From NCBI GenBank assembly GCA_037176725.1, contig JAZBRS010000035.1, positions 46,386,001 through 46,450,000 of the forward strand: a DNA stretch of 64,000 bases, written 5' to 3'. This stretch comes from Posidonia oceanica. Lineage: Eukaryota; Streptophyta; Magnoliopsida; Alismatales; Posidoniaceae. The notes beneath the pieces are model-generated. The model had not been told where the DNA came from. It saw only the letters and a program-made list of their open reading frames with translations, and searched no databases. The position numbers and the translations under genes are program-made. Below are positions 42,663-53,578 of this stretch, piece by piece; positions within the stretch are counted from its first letter, which is position 1, and each line of letters begins with the position of its first letter.

Positions 42663-44806
42663 TGTAGACTCCCCATTTTTGACAGCCTGGACGATGGTGG
42701 ATCCTCCTGTAAGCTCGCTCGGACCCTGGGATGGCCAATCTCCACTTAAACCCCATCCAAACCTTAAAATGTCACCTAAACCCTCCCAAAACTTCACCTA
42801 AGCCTCCCTAAATCTCTACCTAAACCCTAACCTAATCCAAAGCACCCAACTTAGCCCTTTAGCTTCTCAAACTCGTTGAAGGCTGCCTGTGGCAGCGTCC
42901 AACGTTGGACGCGCTCTGTGATAGCGTCCAACGTTGAACGCTACTCTAGCGAGCGTCCAATGAGTCGAGAATTGTTGTCGCCCCTACCACCTCCGGCCTG
43001 CCACTCTCATTCTCTCTTTTGTCCACCACCACTTACTACCGCGTCCCCTCACCACTCCCGGCCACCTGCTACATGCCAAGGCCCACTTACTACCTTGCCA
43101 TCGTGTCTCCTCTCCGCGGCGGGTTTCCCGGCCTCACCACGGTCACTGCCACCGGCCGCCTGAGCCTTGCCACCCATGACTTTTTCTCCACCTTCCTGAC
43201 ACCCCACTAACTTCGCTTAACACCCAGAACAACTTTCCCACTCCCCACAGCCTCTACCACGACCTACCATCACCCCAAACTGGAGAACAAAACCTCCGAG
43301 AACCCATTCCTTTCCAGACCACTACATGCATCCTCTGGAAAATTGAGAGCTCTCGCGACCTTGTGTGATCCACCACGAGTGCTCCTCAGCCTTGAGCCAC
43401 CTTTCCAAGCCTCCTCCCGCGTCCCAGCAGCCCACCGGAGTTCAGCTGCTGTCGTCATCCATGTCGCCGGCCAGCTACAAACAGCCCCCGGAGCCCCGAA
43501 CAGGTATATCTTTCTTTACCTTTAGCTTGCACGTGTTTGTGGTAGTGTAGTAAGTTAGTTTCCACACACTTTCACTGCACACACGATCCCCCCCACCAAG
43601 CTCACTGGAGTCCGGTGATGGGTTCATCGTCCACATTAGGTCGCTAGCCCTTGAGCGCGTGACAGCCCCCATCTCGGACTCCAAGGCTCGCTCATGGTCT
43701 GGGGAACCCTCCTTCACATTCATGGAGCCCCACAGTAAGGTAACATGGCTCGTCGGCCCCTTCAATGGCCGGAGAAGACATGGCTGCCGACGGCGAGAAG
43801 GAGGAGGTGGGTGGAGCAATCCACCCACCCATTTTTGGCACCAAGCACATGGACATGCTTGTCTTCACGCACTCTTGCTTCCTAGCTATTTGGTTTTTAG
43901 TTTTTGATCGATTTGGCCACTGGTTTTGGCTGGGGAACATCCCGACCTGTTGGACGCCCAACCTGGTGCATCCAACATTGGACGTGCCCTGTGGCAGCGT
44001 CCAACACCCCTACATGTCTTCCTCATTTCATTCCTTTGTTGGCATGCTTTTAATGATTATCTTCTGTAGTTTTTCAATGCATGTTTTCCTTCATGCTTCT
44101 AGATGCCATGCTATGTCTAGTATTGATCTTGGTTTGGATTTCTACTATGCTTCTGCATGCCATGCTGCTTCTCTGTGTAAGACGCTGGTGCATATGGCGT
44201 CTTATGTTGGACGCTGGTGTATCCAACGTCCTACACTTCTGTATGCCTGCCAGCATCTTAATGCTTGAATGTTGCTTTTATTTCGGATGCCTGCTTGATT
44301 CATGCATGTATGATTATGTTTGGGCCCTATAGCAGTTGCTTTCAAGTTTACAATGTTCTTATCTAGGTTGCATGCTAGTTCTTCATGTGTGCCAGTTCCT
44401 TTGCTTCCTTATACATGCCTTTTAAATGCCTTGTTTACAGGATACATGTTTGATCCATGTGTGCATGCCTAGTAATAGCCTGTTTACAGTGATTTGGATA
44501 CATGTTTGAATGTTTCGTGTGCTCAGTTTGCTAGCATTTGAATGTGCCTGCCACTCTGTGTTGGACGTTGGTGGTTCCAGCATCTTATGATAGACACGGT
44601 TGCATCCAATGTCTAACACACTGAGTCCTTAACCCTTAGCTTCTATGCTTGCATCTGGTTTCTCATGTTTCAACCACCACTATTTTAATCATCTTGCTTG
44701 CTCTAAGTGCCCATGCCTTTCATTTAGCATTAAATCCCAGTTTTATCAAGTACATATGCATGCATGTTTCCTGTAGGTTCTTTATTTCTCTGTGTTGGAT
44801 GCTAGC
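42663..44806 (+). repeat. LTR F (first 2144 bp), inserted in B's tail and interrupted by element D
   Basis: It begins TGTAGACTCCCC with no polypurine tract before it; the left flank ATAGG is part of B's tail repeat, so it is an insertion and not B's own 3' LTR. It aligns with solo LTR G almost throughout, including the 18-bp palindrome GCGTCCAACGTTGGACGC (42895-42912), the donor-like ACAG|GTATAT (intron from 43504) and the TTGGACGCTGGTG hairpin words at 43950-44240. The remainder should lie to the right of element D. It may be a solo LTR or the start of a full element. Confidence 0.78.
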
Positions 44807-47800
44807 TGTTGACACCCCATTTTGACAGGCTGAATTAGTGGAATCTCTCTCTAGTGGCTTCTGAACCAAACACCTAAACAAAACCCAAAATCACACCCTT
44901 CTTTTCAAACTAAAACTACAAATCAAACCCCAAAAACGAACCTAGAACTACACCCATTTTCTAGCCCAAAAACCATCCAAAAACCCTAGGAAAACCCATC
45001 CTTTCTTCAACCTAGAAAACTACACAAAAACCCTAAGAATCTCCCACCAAAACTACTCCCAAAAACTCTAGAAAACCTAGGTAAAACCACCCTTTTTCTA
45101 AACCCAAAATCCTTCCAAAAACCTCCCAAAATCCCATTTCAAACCCTAGGTCAAACTTTAGAAACCCTAGGTCACACACTCACACAAAACCACTCCAAAC
45201 CCAAGTCATTATCCTCCTCATCTCTCTTGATTATCCTTTTCTCTCTCCTGATTATTCTTTTCTCTCTCCTCTTTATCCTCCTTCTCATTCTCCTTCTTTT
45301 CCTCTCTTTCTTTCTTCTTTTCTTACTCTCCAGTGGGCCCACCTTATTCTTGCTTGTCCCCACTTATTCTCCTTTCTTTCCTTTATTTTATCTTATTTTT
45401 ATTTTATTTTATTTTATTCCATGTTATTTGATCTTTAACTTCTTTTCTTCCCTTCCTTTCTTTCTTTCTTTCTCCCTTCCCTTCTCTCTTTCTTTCCTTC
45501 TTTCTTTCTTTCTTTCTTTCTTTTCCTTTTTCCACATTAAACCCAAACCTAAACCCTAAACACCCTAACCTAAACCCTAAAACTAAAAAAACCTAATCAA
45601 CAAACCCTAATCAACAAACCCTAAACCAGCAATGGTTACCGTAGTGGTTGGGTCACCTCCACTACCCTTTCAAGACGCGGGTTTGAACCCCGCCCATCGC
45701 ATATTGAGTGGGATTTTCCCACTCCCTCTTGCATGGGATTAATTTCCCTTCCTTGCTGCCCTCAGGTTTTGAACATGTGACCTGTGGACTTTCCTTGAAG
45801 AAAAAATCCGTTCAGCTATAGTAGGTTAGGGTAAAAAAAAAATAAATCAACAAACCCTAAACCCTAAACCTAAACCCTAAAACCCTAAAACTTAATCCAT
45901 AAAACCACATCAAAACCTAATTAAAAAACCTGGAAAAACTTCATAAAAAAAACCAAGAAAAACCTAATTAAAAAACTTAAGTAGCAAACCTAGAAAACAA
46001 TCAAAACAAAACTTAGAAAAATCAAAACAAAAACCCTAGAAAATACTTAACTAAAAAACCAAGCAAAACCATCCTTCAACAACAATTAAAAACCTTAAAA
46101 TCCTAATCAAAAGAAAACTTAACAAACAATTAAAACAAACTAAAAAAAAACAAACAATTAAAAGACTTAACTTAAAAAGAAAACTTCAAAACCCTAATTC
46201 AAAACCTAAAAAACCATTCTCTAAAAATTTTAAACCCTAATCCAAACTTAAAAAATAATCAAAAGAAAAACCTAAGAAAAATAAGTTAAAAAGCGATTAA
46301 AACAAAACCTTAAAAATCAACTAAAACAAAAACTTAGAGAAAACAAGTCAAAAACAATTAAAAAACAAAATCTTAAAAATCAATCAAAACAAAACTCAGA
46401 AAACCACAAGTCTTCTTCCTTCTCCTTCTTTCTTCTCTAATTATCCTTTTTTTTTCCTTCTTCTCTTTCCTCTTTATCCTCTCTCCCTTTCCTCCTTTCT
46501 TTCCTTCTTTCTTTCTTTCATTTCTTTTCCTTCCTATTCCAACAGCCCGGCCCACTGTCTCCCTTCCTTCTCTTCTTCTTCCTTTTCTTCTCCACCTACA
46601 GCCAACACTTCTCCCTCCTTTTTTCTCCCCCCATTTTATCTATTTTCAAAACTCAAATCTCCCCCCCATAATTCAAACCTCCTCTCAACCTCCTCTTCAT
46701 TTTTTTCTTCTTAAACCACCATAACATCCCTCTCTCTCTCCGGTTGACACCTCCAAAAAAAAAACACCAACTCCTCCACAGCTTCTGCCATCAGACCATC
46801 ACAGACCTCACCTTCATCTCTTCTCCTCCACCACAACACAGCCAACCCTCTACGGAAAAAACCTCCTCTGCACTGACCAACTCCTTCACCTCTTCTTCAC
46901 CCACACAGCCTCTGCCCACACAGACCTCTGCCCTCCAACTCCCACACAGACCAGCCCCTCTCCACAGAACAGCTCTTCCTCATCTCCTCTTCACTTCTTC
47001 TTCACCAACAGCAGCACCACAAAGCAACCCAGACCTCCACCTCCAACAGACCTCAGCCCCTCCCCTAGAACCCACAAACACCCACACTCCAGCACTCCCC
47101 CACGACCCCAACTCCACCAGAAGCCACTGGTGCAAGTCACAACCCGGTGAGAGCCACAAGAGAGAGAGGAGAGAGAATTATTCTCCCGAGCACCCACTCT
47201 GACCACCTGCACATGGAAGGGAGGAGAAGGACCTTCGTCGCCTTGGAAACCTCCTCCTCAGCTCCACGACCTCGCACGGACTCCTCTTGTGCGCCACCAC
47301 CGCCTTCGAAGCCAGCTCCGCCTCGCAGCACCATCACAGAAGCTCCACGAGCTTGCCGGACGTCTCCGCACGCTCCAACAGGTAAACAACTCTTCCCCCT
47401 TCCTTGCCTCACTCCCCTCTAGATCCCCATCCCTTCTCCGGCTCGTTTCGCGCCCTGGTGCGCCGCCAGCACCTCGCCGAAGTCCCCTTCTTCTTCGGCA
47501 CCGACTGCCGGTGCAACAACATGCAGCAGCGCTCCAGATGTCCAGGAGCCCCGCCGCTGCCTTGCCGCACCGCCCGCGCCTCCACCGGACAGCGTCGGGC
47601 CGCCCACACCTCCACCCGAGCCATGCTGCCCTCTCCTCCGCCAGCGCAGAGCTTCCCTCGGCGAGCTGCAGCCATGGCCACTGTAGCGTTTCCTTTTTTT
47701 TATTCCATTAGTTTGGTTTTAGTTATTTTTTTCTTAACTTAGTGATTTTACCATTGCATTGCACTTGTTTCCTTTAGTTTTATTTATTTGCATTTAAGTC

Positions 47801-49552
47801 CTGTCATAGTTTAAGTTTTATTTAACTTCTGATTTAAACTTTATTACATTGCATTTAATTTCTGTAGTTTCCTTTATTTTCATTTCAGTCCTGCTGTAGT
47901 TTAAATACTTTTGATATCATTTACTTGCAGTCCTGCCATTTATTTTTATTGCATCTTAGTCCCTCTGTAGTTCAAAGCATTTTATTGTTTTTTAGTTTTA
48001 GCCCCATAATTTATTTTTATTGCTTCTTAGTCCTCCTGCAGTTCAAAATACTTTAACATCTCTTAGTTTTTAGTCTAGCAATTTATTTTATTTACATCTA
48101 GGTCCTTCAGTTGATTAATATCATTTAAATGCAGGTTTTTATCTTATTACATTACTCTTAACTCCTGTTATTTATTTTATTTACAAATCAGTCCTCTGTT
48201 CAGTTGTTAAAATCATTTAATCTCATACTTTACCATATTACATTGCACTTTTATTCTATATTATGTTTTTATTACTTTCCAGTCCTCTACTTGTTAGATT
48301 TGCATTTTATCTTATTGCATTGCATTTAAAGACCTCAGTTTGTTTTATTTGCACTTTAGTCCATCTACTGTTTTCAAAAGTCATTTAATTCTGCATTTTA
48401 TCTTATTGCATTGCATAAAACACCAGCATTTTACTTTATTTGCATCTAGGCCCCTGAGTTTACATTTTCATTGCATACAGGTCCATAAGTTTGCATTTAG
48501 TTGCATTCAGGTCCCTAGGTTTGCATTTTCATTGCATATAGGTCCCTAAGTTTGCATTTAGTTGCATCTAGGTCCCTAGGTTTGCATTTTAATTACATTT
48601 AGGTCCTTTTCTCGCATTTTTGCATGCATAAATCCTGTTTTGCTTGCATTTGCATTGTTTTGCGTGCCCGCATCTTGTTTTGCTTACATTCGCATGGTTT
48701 TGCGTGCCCGCATCCTGTTTTGCTTGCATTTGCATTATTTTGTGTGCCTGCGCCTGTTTTGCTTGCATTTGCATCGTTTTGCGTGCCCGCTCCTGTTTTC
48801 CTTCACCTTGGCACTGTTTTACGTGCCTGTTTTCGTTTCTTGCACCGTTTTGCATATTTGCTCCTGTTTTCCTTTGCATGTCGCTTGCATGTGTATGGTT
48901 TTGCCACTGTTTTGTTTTATCGCTTGCATTTGCAATTAGGGCAGTGATGCTTACTGCCTGGAGTTCTCACGAACCAGGGTTTACCCAGTTCAGAACACAG
49001 ACAGCATTGCTGAGCGCTTAGATAGCACGTTTAATTCCTTGCACGCATTCCAGCACTTAGAGCACACTTTTGAGCATCTAATTAGGCATTCATGGCACTT
49101 AGGCATTCAAAGCATGCATTTCCCTGCGTATGCGAGCGTAAGCCTAGAAAGACCAATTCTCGGGCGTGTCGGGGGTGCCTAACACCTTCCCTGCATATAA
49201 TAGGAGTCCTTGCCCTTTCTCATGGCCCGAATGACCATATTGCCCTTATCCTAGGCATGAGTCACATCATTTGCATCTCATTTCATCTACTTTGCTTCGC
49301 ATTGCATCTTTTGCTTGGTTTTGCATGTTTATTCATGCATTTCCCTGATTTTCGTTGTCTCCTGAGTTAATAGACACGGTGGTGACTTTGATTTGTCTTA
49401 TCTTCTTCTTTTCTTTCTTTTTTTCCCTTTTTAAGTGTTTTCGAGTCAAGTCTTCCTTCTCGGATACACTCGCTAATAGTGATCTTGATTCCGATCGGTG
49501 CACGCGAGCTTTGGCAGCGTACATGGACGATCTGAACACCGGGATTACTACA
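44807..49552 (+). repeat. 5' LTR of element D (4746 bp)
   Basis: It starts TGTTGACACCCC and ends GATTACTACA, one base before the PBS, matching E's LTR at both ends. Contents: A/C-rich U3 with CCCTAAA words (44880-45180, 45540-46350); TTTC-rich runs (45280-45530); a SINE at 45628-45844; a GC-rich exon-like region (46740-47700) with the donor-like CAACAG|GTAAAC (intron from 47382); a diffuse repeat of TTTGCATTTAGGTCCCTA (47750-48620); the TTTTGCGTGCCCGC repeat (48630-48900); the conserved GGGTGCCTAACACC block (49166-49192). Confidence 0.88.
45628..45844 (+). mobile_element. tRNA-derived SINE in D's LTR
   Basis: A 217-bp insert is flanked by a perfect 19-bp target duplication, AATCAACAAACCCTAAACC, at 45609-45627 and 45845-45863. 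The head has a tRNA-like pol III promoter: an A-box-like GTAGTGGTTGGG and a B box GGTTTGAACCC at 45680-45690. The end is a run of A's. SINEs have no coding capacity and depend on LINE enzymes. The insertion is younger than D's LTR. The family cannot be named from the sequence alone. Confidence 0.85.
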
Positions 49553-49553
49553 G

Positions 49554-49571
49554 TGGCGACTCCGCTGGGGA
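49554..49571 (+). other. Primer-binding site of element D
   Basis: TGGCGACTCCGCTGGGGA, a full complement of the tRNA-Arg 3' end as I recall it. Confidence 0.88.
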
Positions 49572-50897
49572 TACTAGACTCCGGCTTTCGTTTTGGTTTT
49601 CTCGCTTGCTTGTTTTTTGCAACTTTGCTTGCCTTGTGCCTTTGCACCCTTTGCCTGTTTGTTTGCTCTCCTGTGTCAATTCCTAGCGAGTCGCATTGTA
49701 GCAACTCTACTTGGGTTTAGCATTTCTTTGCCTGTTTTGCCTTGGCATGCTTTGTTATTTGCTCTGCTTTGTTTGCTTTGACCTTCTTGCTTGTTTACTT
49801 GCTTCTTTCTTTGCTCTACTCTTATTTGCTTTACTGCTTACCTGTCTTTACTTTCTTCATCTGTTGGCTCATTATTGCTTTATTCCTCGCGTTATGCATG
49901 CCTACATACTTGTTTGGCAACGATACATGCTTTTTGAGTGATGAATGCTTCTTTTACACACTTGCTATGCCACTACACACACACATGCCCTGTATATATG
50001 CCTTTTGATATGATGAATGTTTCCCCTTCACTATTATGCTCACAAACACTTGCACATGCCATGCACATGCTTTTTGCAATGATGTGTGTTGTTTGACTGC
50101 CATATTTGGTTGATTTTCTTCCCTTTTTGCACATGCCATGTCTAGGATAGTAGAGACTGATTGCTTTCCCTGTGGCTAACTAAAAATGGCAAGTAAAAAA
50201 AAGTTCTAGGAACAACTAGAGACCTCAACAAACCTGCACCCCCTTTGAGTTAATAAAGCATGCAAGATAAAAAACTCTAATCATTTGCATGAAGCATCAT
50301 ATAGGGCATGCATCCTCTCATCTGAGTCCACCCATCAGTCTGCGAAGGATGGTCCCGACCTCTTGTTCCACTACTTTGGCGTGGCCCATGTCAGTCGGTC
50401 TGTCCCCCCTTGTCTAGGGGTCGTGTCTGTGCTAGTGGAGGGTACTACCCACGCTTTGGCGGGGTCAGGGCCACCAACGCACCACCCTGTTATCACCTGA
50501 GCTTTGGCCAGGATTTAGACAGCGGACCTACTTTTTTTGACCTAAGTCGGTAACCCGTACACCTGTGAGTACCCGAAGTAGGCTACTTACTAGGATACAC
50601 TAGATTGGTGAGAGAGAGCATGCTAGAAAGCATACATGTCATTCATGCCACTAATTTAACACATTTGCATCTTTCTTTTAGTTTCTAATCCTTGTTTGTT
50701 TGTGTTTGTGTCAGCAGAGATCGGTAAGCGAGTTCCCTTGCTGGAGCTTGAGTACTGTGCGCTACTAACACCCTTGTTGCGACCTTTGTTCGTGACCATT
50801 CCCCTCTGAGCTATCCGCTTTTGCGACGATAGCTCCTCCTAGGACTCGTCCTCTTTTCCCTTGTCGCAGCCCTATCCTCACGCGCTCTCGATCAGCA
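49572..50897 (+). other. 5' leader of element D
   Basis: Non-coding; T-rich at first. The conserved leader block lies at about 50325-50600. A pyrimidine/G run TTGTTTGTGTTTGTGTCAG ends at 50714 and is the best 3' splice-site candidate in the window; CTAAT, a possible branch site, lies about 30 bp upstream. Confidence 0.6.
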
Positions 50898-52915
50898 ATG
50901 GCCCAGTTCGTTAGTGAGCCTCTTCTTACTCTTGTCACGAAGGGAGTTTCTGCTTCGGCCCCTCCGATTCCCCCTTCAACTCCCTTTGTGCCCCCTGTGA
51001 CACCAGGGTTTCCCCCTCTAGCGCCTTCGGTATCCCAGTTCGTCCTGGGGCATTGGCAGACATCCGCCCCTCCGGACCCAGTCGCCGAGTCCATCTTGGT
51101 GACTGTCACTCACGTTCCGGAGACGCCTTTGACCCCTCCTTCTCAGGGATACGTCACTCTTGATGCCCCTTCTGTTGCTATTGCGACTCTTGCTGTAAGA
51201 CCTCTTTCCCCTGGACAGTCTGTGTCCATGCCATTTGCTTCTCATCCCTCGCCAGCACTGCACTTCAGCGTTCCCGCTGATGGGACGCCTAAGGCACAGT
51301 ATCAGCACCTGATGGAGCTTGCCCACACACTGCAGGGTATGGCTCTATCAGTTCGCCCCTCTTGTGTCCCTGTTGCCCCTAAGGTTCCTCTGCGGCCCGC
51401 TTCTGCACACACTGCATTCCCACCCAGACCATCGCCCCAGCTATACACTACTCCAGTGATGGCGGCGTGGCATCTATCTCTTGCTTCTGCACAGCACTAT
51501 GCACTGCATGCAACTCTGCCACCTGGTGATTAGTCCTTCGGGCTGGTTGGAGCATAGTATCCCACTGGCTCGTAGCCCAACACCGTGCCTGCACAGCAAC
51601 TGTTGCTCCAACGCTCTGCACCTCGCACTACACAGCATATTATCTATCCATCCCCCTTGCATCAGGTTCAGAACCCAGCATACTTCCCTACCTACACAGC
51701 ACCACTGCACGGATACGCTGGCCATCACGTCGCGCCACCAGGCGACGCGATGGTGGATTCGGAGGAGCACCTCGGTGCGACCCAGACGGTGTATGTGGTC
51801 CCTGCCCCTACTGCCTCATCTCTTGTGGCGGCCAATCTAGACCCCATCAATGATAGGATGGACGTTCTGGAGAAAGCACTACGTCTAGTGCAGGGCAAGG
51901 ACCACCAGTCTTACCAGTTTCGCGACCTCTGTCTCTTTCCCGAGGCCGCACTCCCTTCGAAGTTCCACATCCCGGTCTTCGATAAATACAATGGTAGAGG
52001 CTGTCCAATTTCGCATCTAAAGGCATACTGCGGGGACCTTACTTAGCTTCAGGCTGATGAAAGGCTCCTTATCCGCCTGTTTCAGAAGAGTTTAACTGGC
52101 CCCGCGCTCAAGTGGTTCACTTCCCTTGACATGGCTGCATTCAACACATCACTAGCCATGCATCACTGATTAGGGCTGGCATCCGCGTGGAAAGCTCGCT
52201 GCGAAGTGGGCATTTCCCCGCACTTTCTGCATTGGCTAGGCAGGCCAACACTCCAGCAATCGCCGCAGCAGCAACAACAACAACAACAACAACTTCGCTC
52301 CTGACTGCTCCGAACAGTTCACTGAAGCATGCGTCGATCTCCTCAAAGAGCCTGCCTGTGCAGAGAGTCAGCTAGACCCTTTTTCACTAGAGCACGCACC
52401 TAATTTTGCACCCACTGAGCACACTGCCACCATCGAGCTCGTGCATCATGTTGCACCCGCTCGGCAAGGACTCCATCCAGGGCAAAGACGACCTCGTTGG
52501 GCTGAGTGTGACTACACGCCTCTGCCCGAACCACTGAGCGTCATCTTCCCTCAAGTTGAGTCGCTTCTGAGACTCCCGGCTGTCCGTCCGTCACCGAACC
52601 CCCCTCCGTGGTGGCATGATACGGATCAGTTCTGTAGTTTCTATCGAGCCACCGGGCACTCGACGGACAACTGCCTCACTCTCTGAGATGCCGTTTAGCA
52701 CTTGATCGATTGCAGGATCATTAGCGTTGACGAGTAGGAGCTAGCACATACACATACACCTGCACCTGCACTTGCACACCCTAGTGTAGCCGACCCTTCC
52801 TCTGCCGGAGCCTCAGGGGTCTACACCAGACTTTTCTGAGTCCTGCTCTACCCTGGTGGATCCTTCTGATCCCATCGGTGCAATCCCCTTTCCCTGTCCT
52901 TCCTATCTCGTCCGA
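50898..52915 (+). pseudogene. gag: gag of element D, broken and internally deleted
   Basis: It starts MAQFVSEPLLT at the shared ATG. The proline-rich N-terminus is open to 51533, then shifted. The Gag domain reads FHIPVFDKYNGRG, then LFQKSLTGPALKWF, and breaks at about 52140, where some 85 codons present in A (from the TWNDLSQAF part to the QPVTTFAAL part) are missing. It resumes IRVESSLRSG. The finger CSFYRATGHSTDNC (about 52632) is CX3-type with the first His replaced by Tyr. Recognisable gag ends near 52910. Confidence 0.83.
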
Positions 52916-53288
52916 GGGACGCTCGGAGATGCAACGACAGCGTCGACAGCAAGATCAGTTGCAGCGTCATCCAGGTTAGTTCCTCCTCCAACTTGTGCAG
53001 TGCTAATGCTCCCTGCACTGTCGTCAGCAGCTCCAGTAGCCCCAGTGCTCCCCGCACTGCCAACCGTGGACCTCGTCGATAGCATCAGCAGCGTAGGAGC
53101 GAACCCAGCGCCTCCCTCCCGAGGTTGCTGATAGGTAAGTCTCCCTTACCTCTCTTTTGTTTCCTGCATTGTCTTTTCTTTTCATTTTGTTTTGTTTTTT
53201 GTGGTTTTTTGCCTTGTCTGAAAATTATAAAAACCATAAAATCAACAAAACCCAATAAAAAACAAGCATCCCTTTCTGCTTCTTGCAT
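52916..53288 (+). other. Unassigned stretch of element D between gag and tail
   Basis: The first 200 bp are GC-rich with no match to A or B that I can see. After GATAGGTAAGT (about 53130) it turns T-rich, then A-rich. It may be foreign sequence captured at the junction of the internal deletion. No gene supported. Confidence 0.4.
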
Positions 53289-53578
53289 TCATTTCTTGCA
53301 TTCAGGCTGGCAACCCTAACTACTCGGCGATAGGTTTGTTAACCTATCACCCTCGGGCTGGCAACCCTAACTGCTTGGCGATAGGTCTGTTAACCTATCA
53401 CTCGTGGGCTGGCAACCCTAACTGCTCGACGATAGGTCTGTTAACCTATCACTCCCGGGCTAGCAACCCTAACTGCTCGGCGATAGGTCTATTAACCTAT
53501 CACTCACGGGCTAGCAACCCTAACTGCTCAGCAATAGGTCTGTTAACCTATCACCCCCGGGTTGGCAACCCTAACTGC
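53289..53578 (+). repeat. 51-bp hairpin repeat in the tail of element D
   Basis: Five units start their hairpin at 53329, 53380, 53431, 53482 and 53533, exactly 51 bp apart. Each unit has GGCTGGCAACCCTAACTGC, then GATAGGT paired with ACCTATC around a 5-6-nt loop (8-bp stem in the first unit, 53329-53336 with 53341-53348). It combines the two tail motifs seen separately in A/E and B. Element E's LTR starts directly after CTAACTGC. Confidence 0.85.

Larger units (their letters stand above)
44807..53578 (+). mobile_element. Element D: gag-only derivative with a 4.75-kb LTR
   Basis: Plus strand: 5' LTR (44807-49552), PBS, leader, broken gag, a short stretch of unknown origin, then a 51-bp tail array, cut by element E at 53579. 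No RT, RNase H, integrase or DUF7745-like sequence lies between gag and tail, so either D lost about 8 kb internally or it derives from a non-autonomous form. The left flank CTAGC is the expected target duplication. D sits in the loop of a hairpin of LTR F. Confidence 0.82.

Noticed and set aside
42663..44806. Element B's own 3' LTR
   Set aside because: There is no polypurine tract before it, it begins inside B's tail repeat, and it resembles solo LTR G much more than B's 5' LTR.
45628..45760. Functional tRNA gene
   Set aside because: It has pol III box-like sequences but no full cloverleaf; the A tail and 19-bp target duplication show a SINE.
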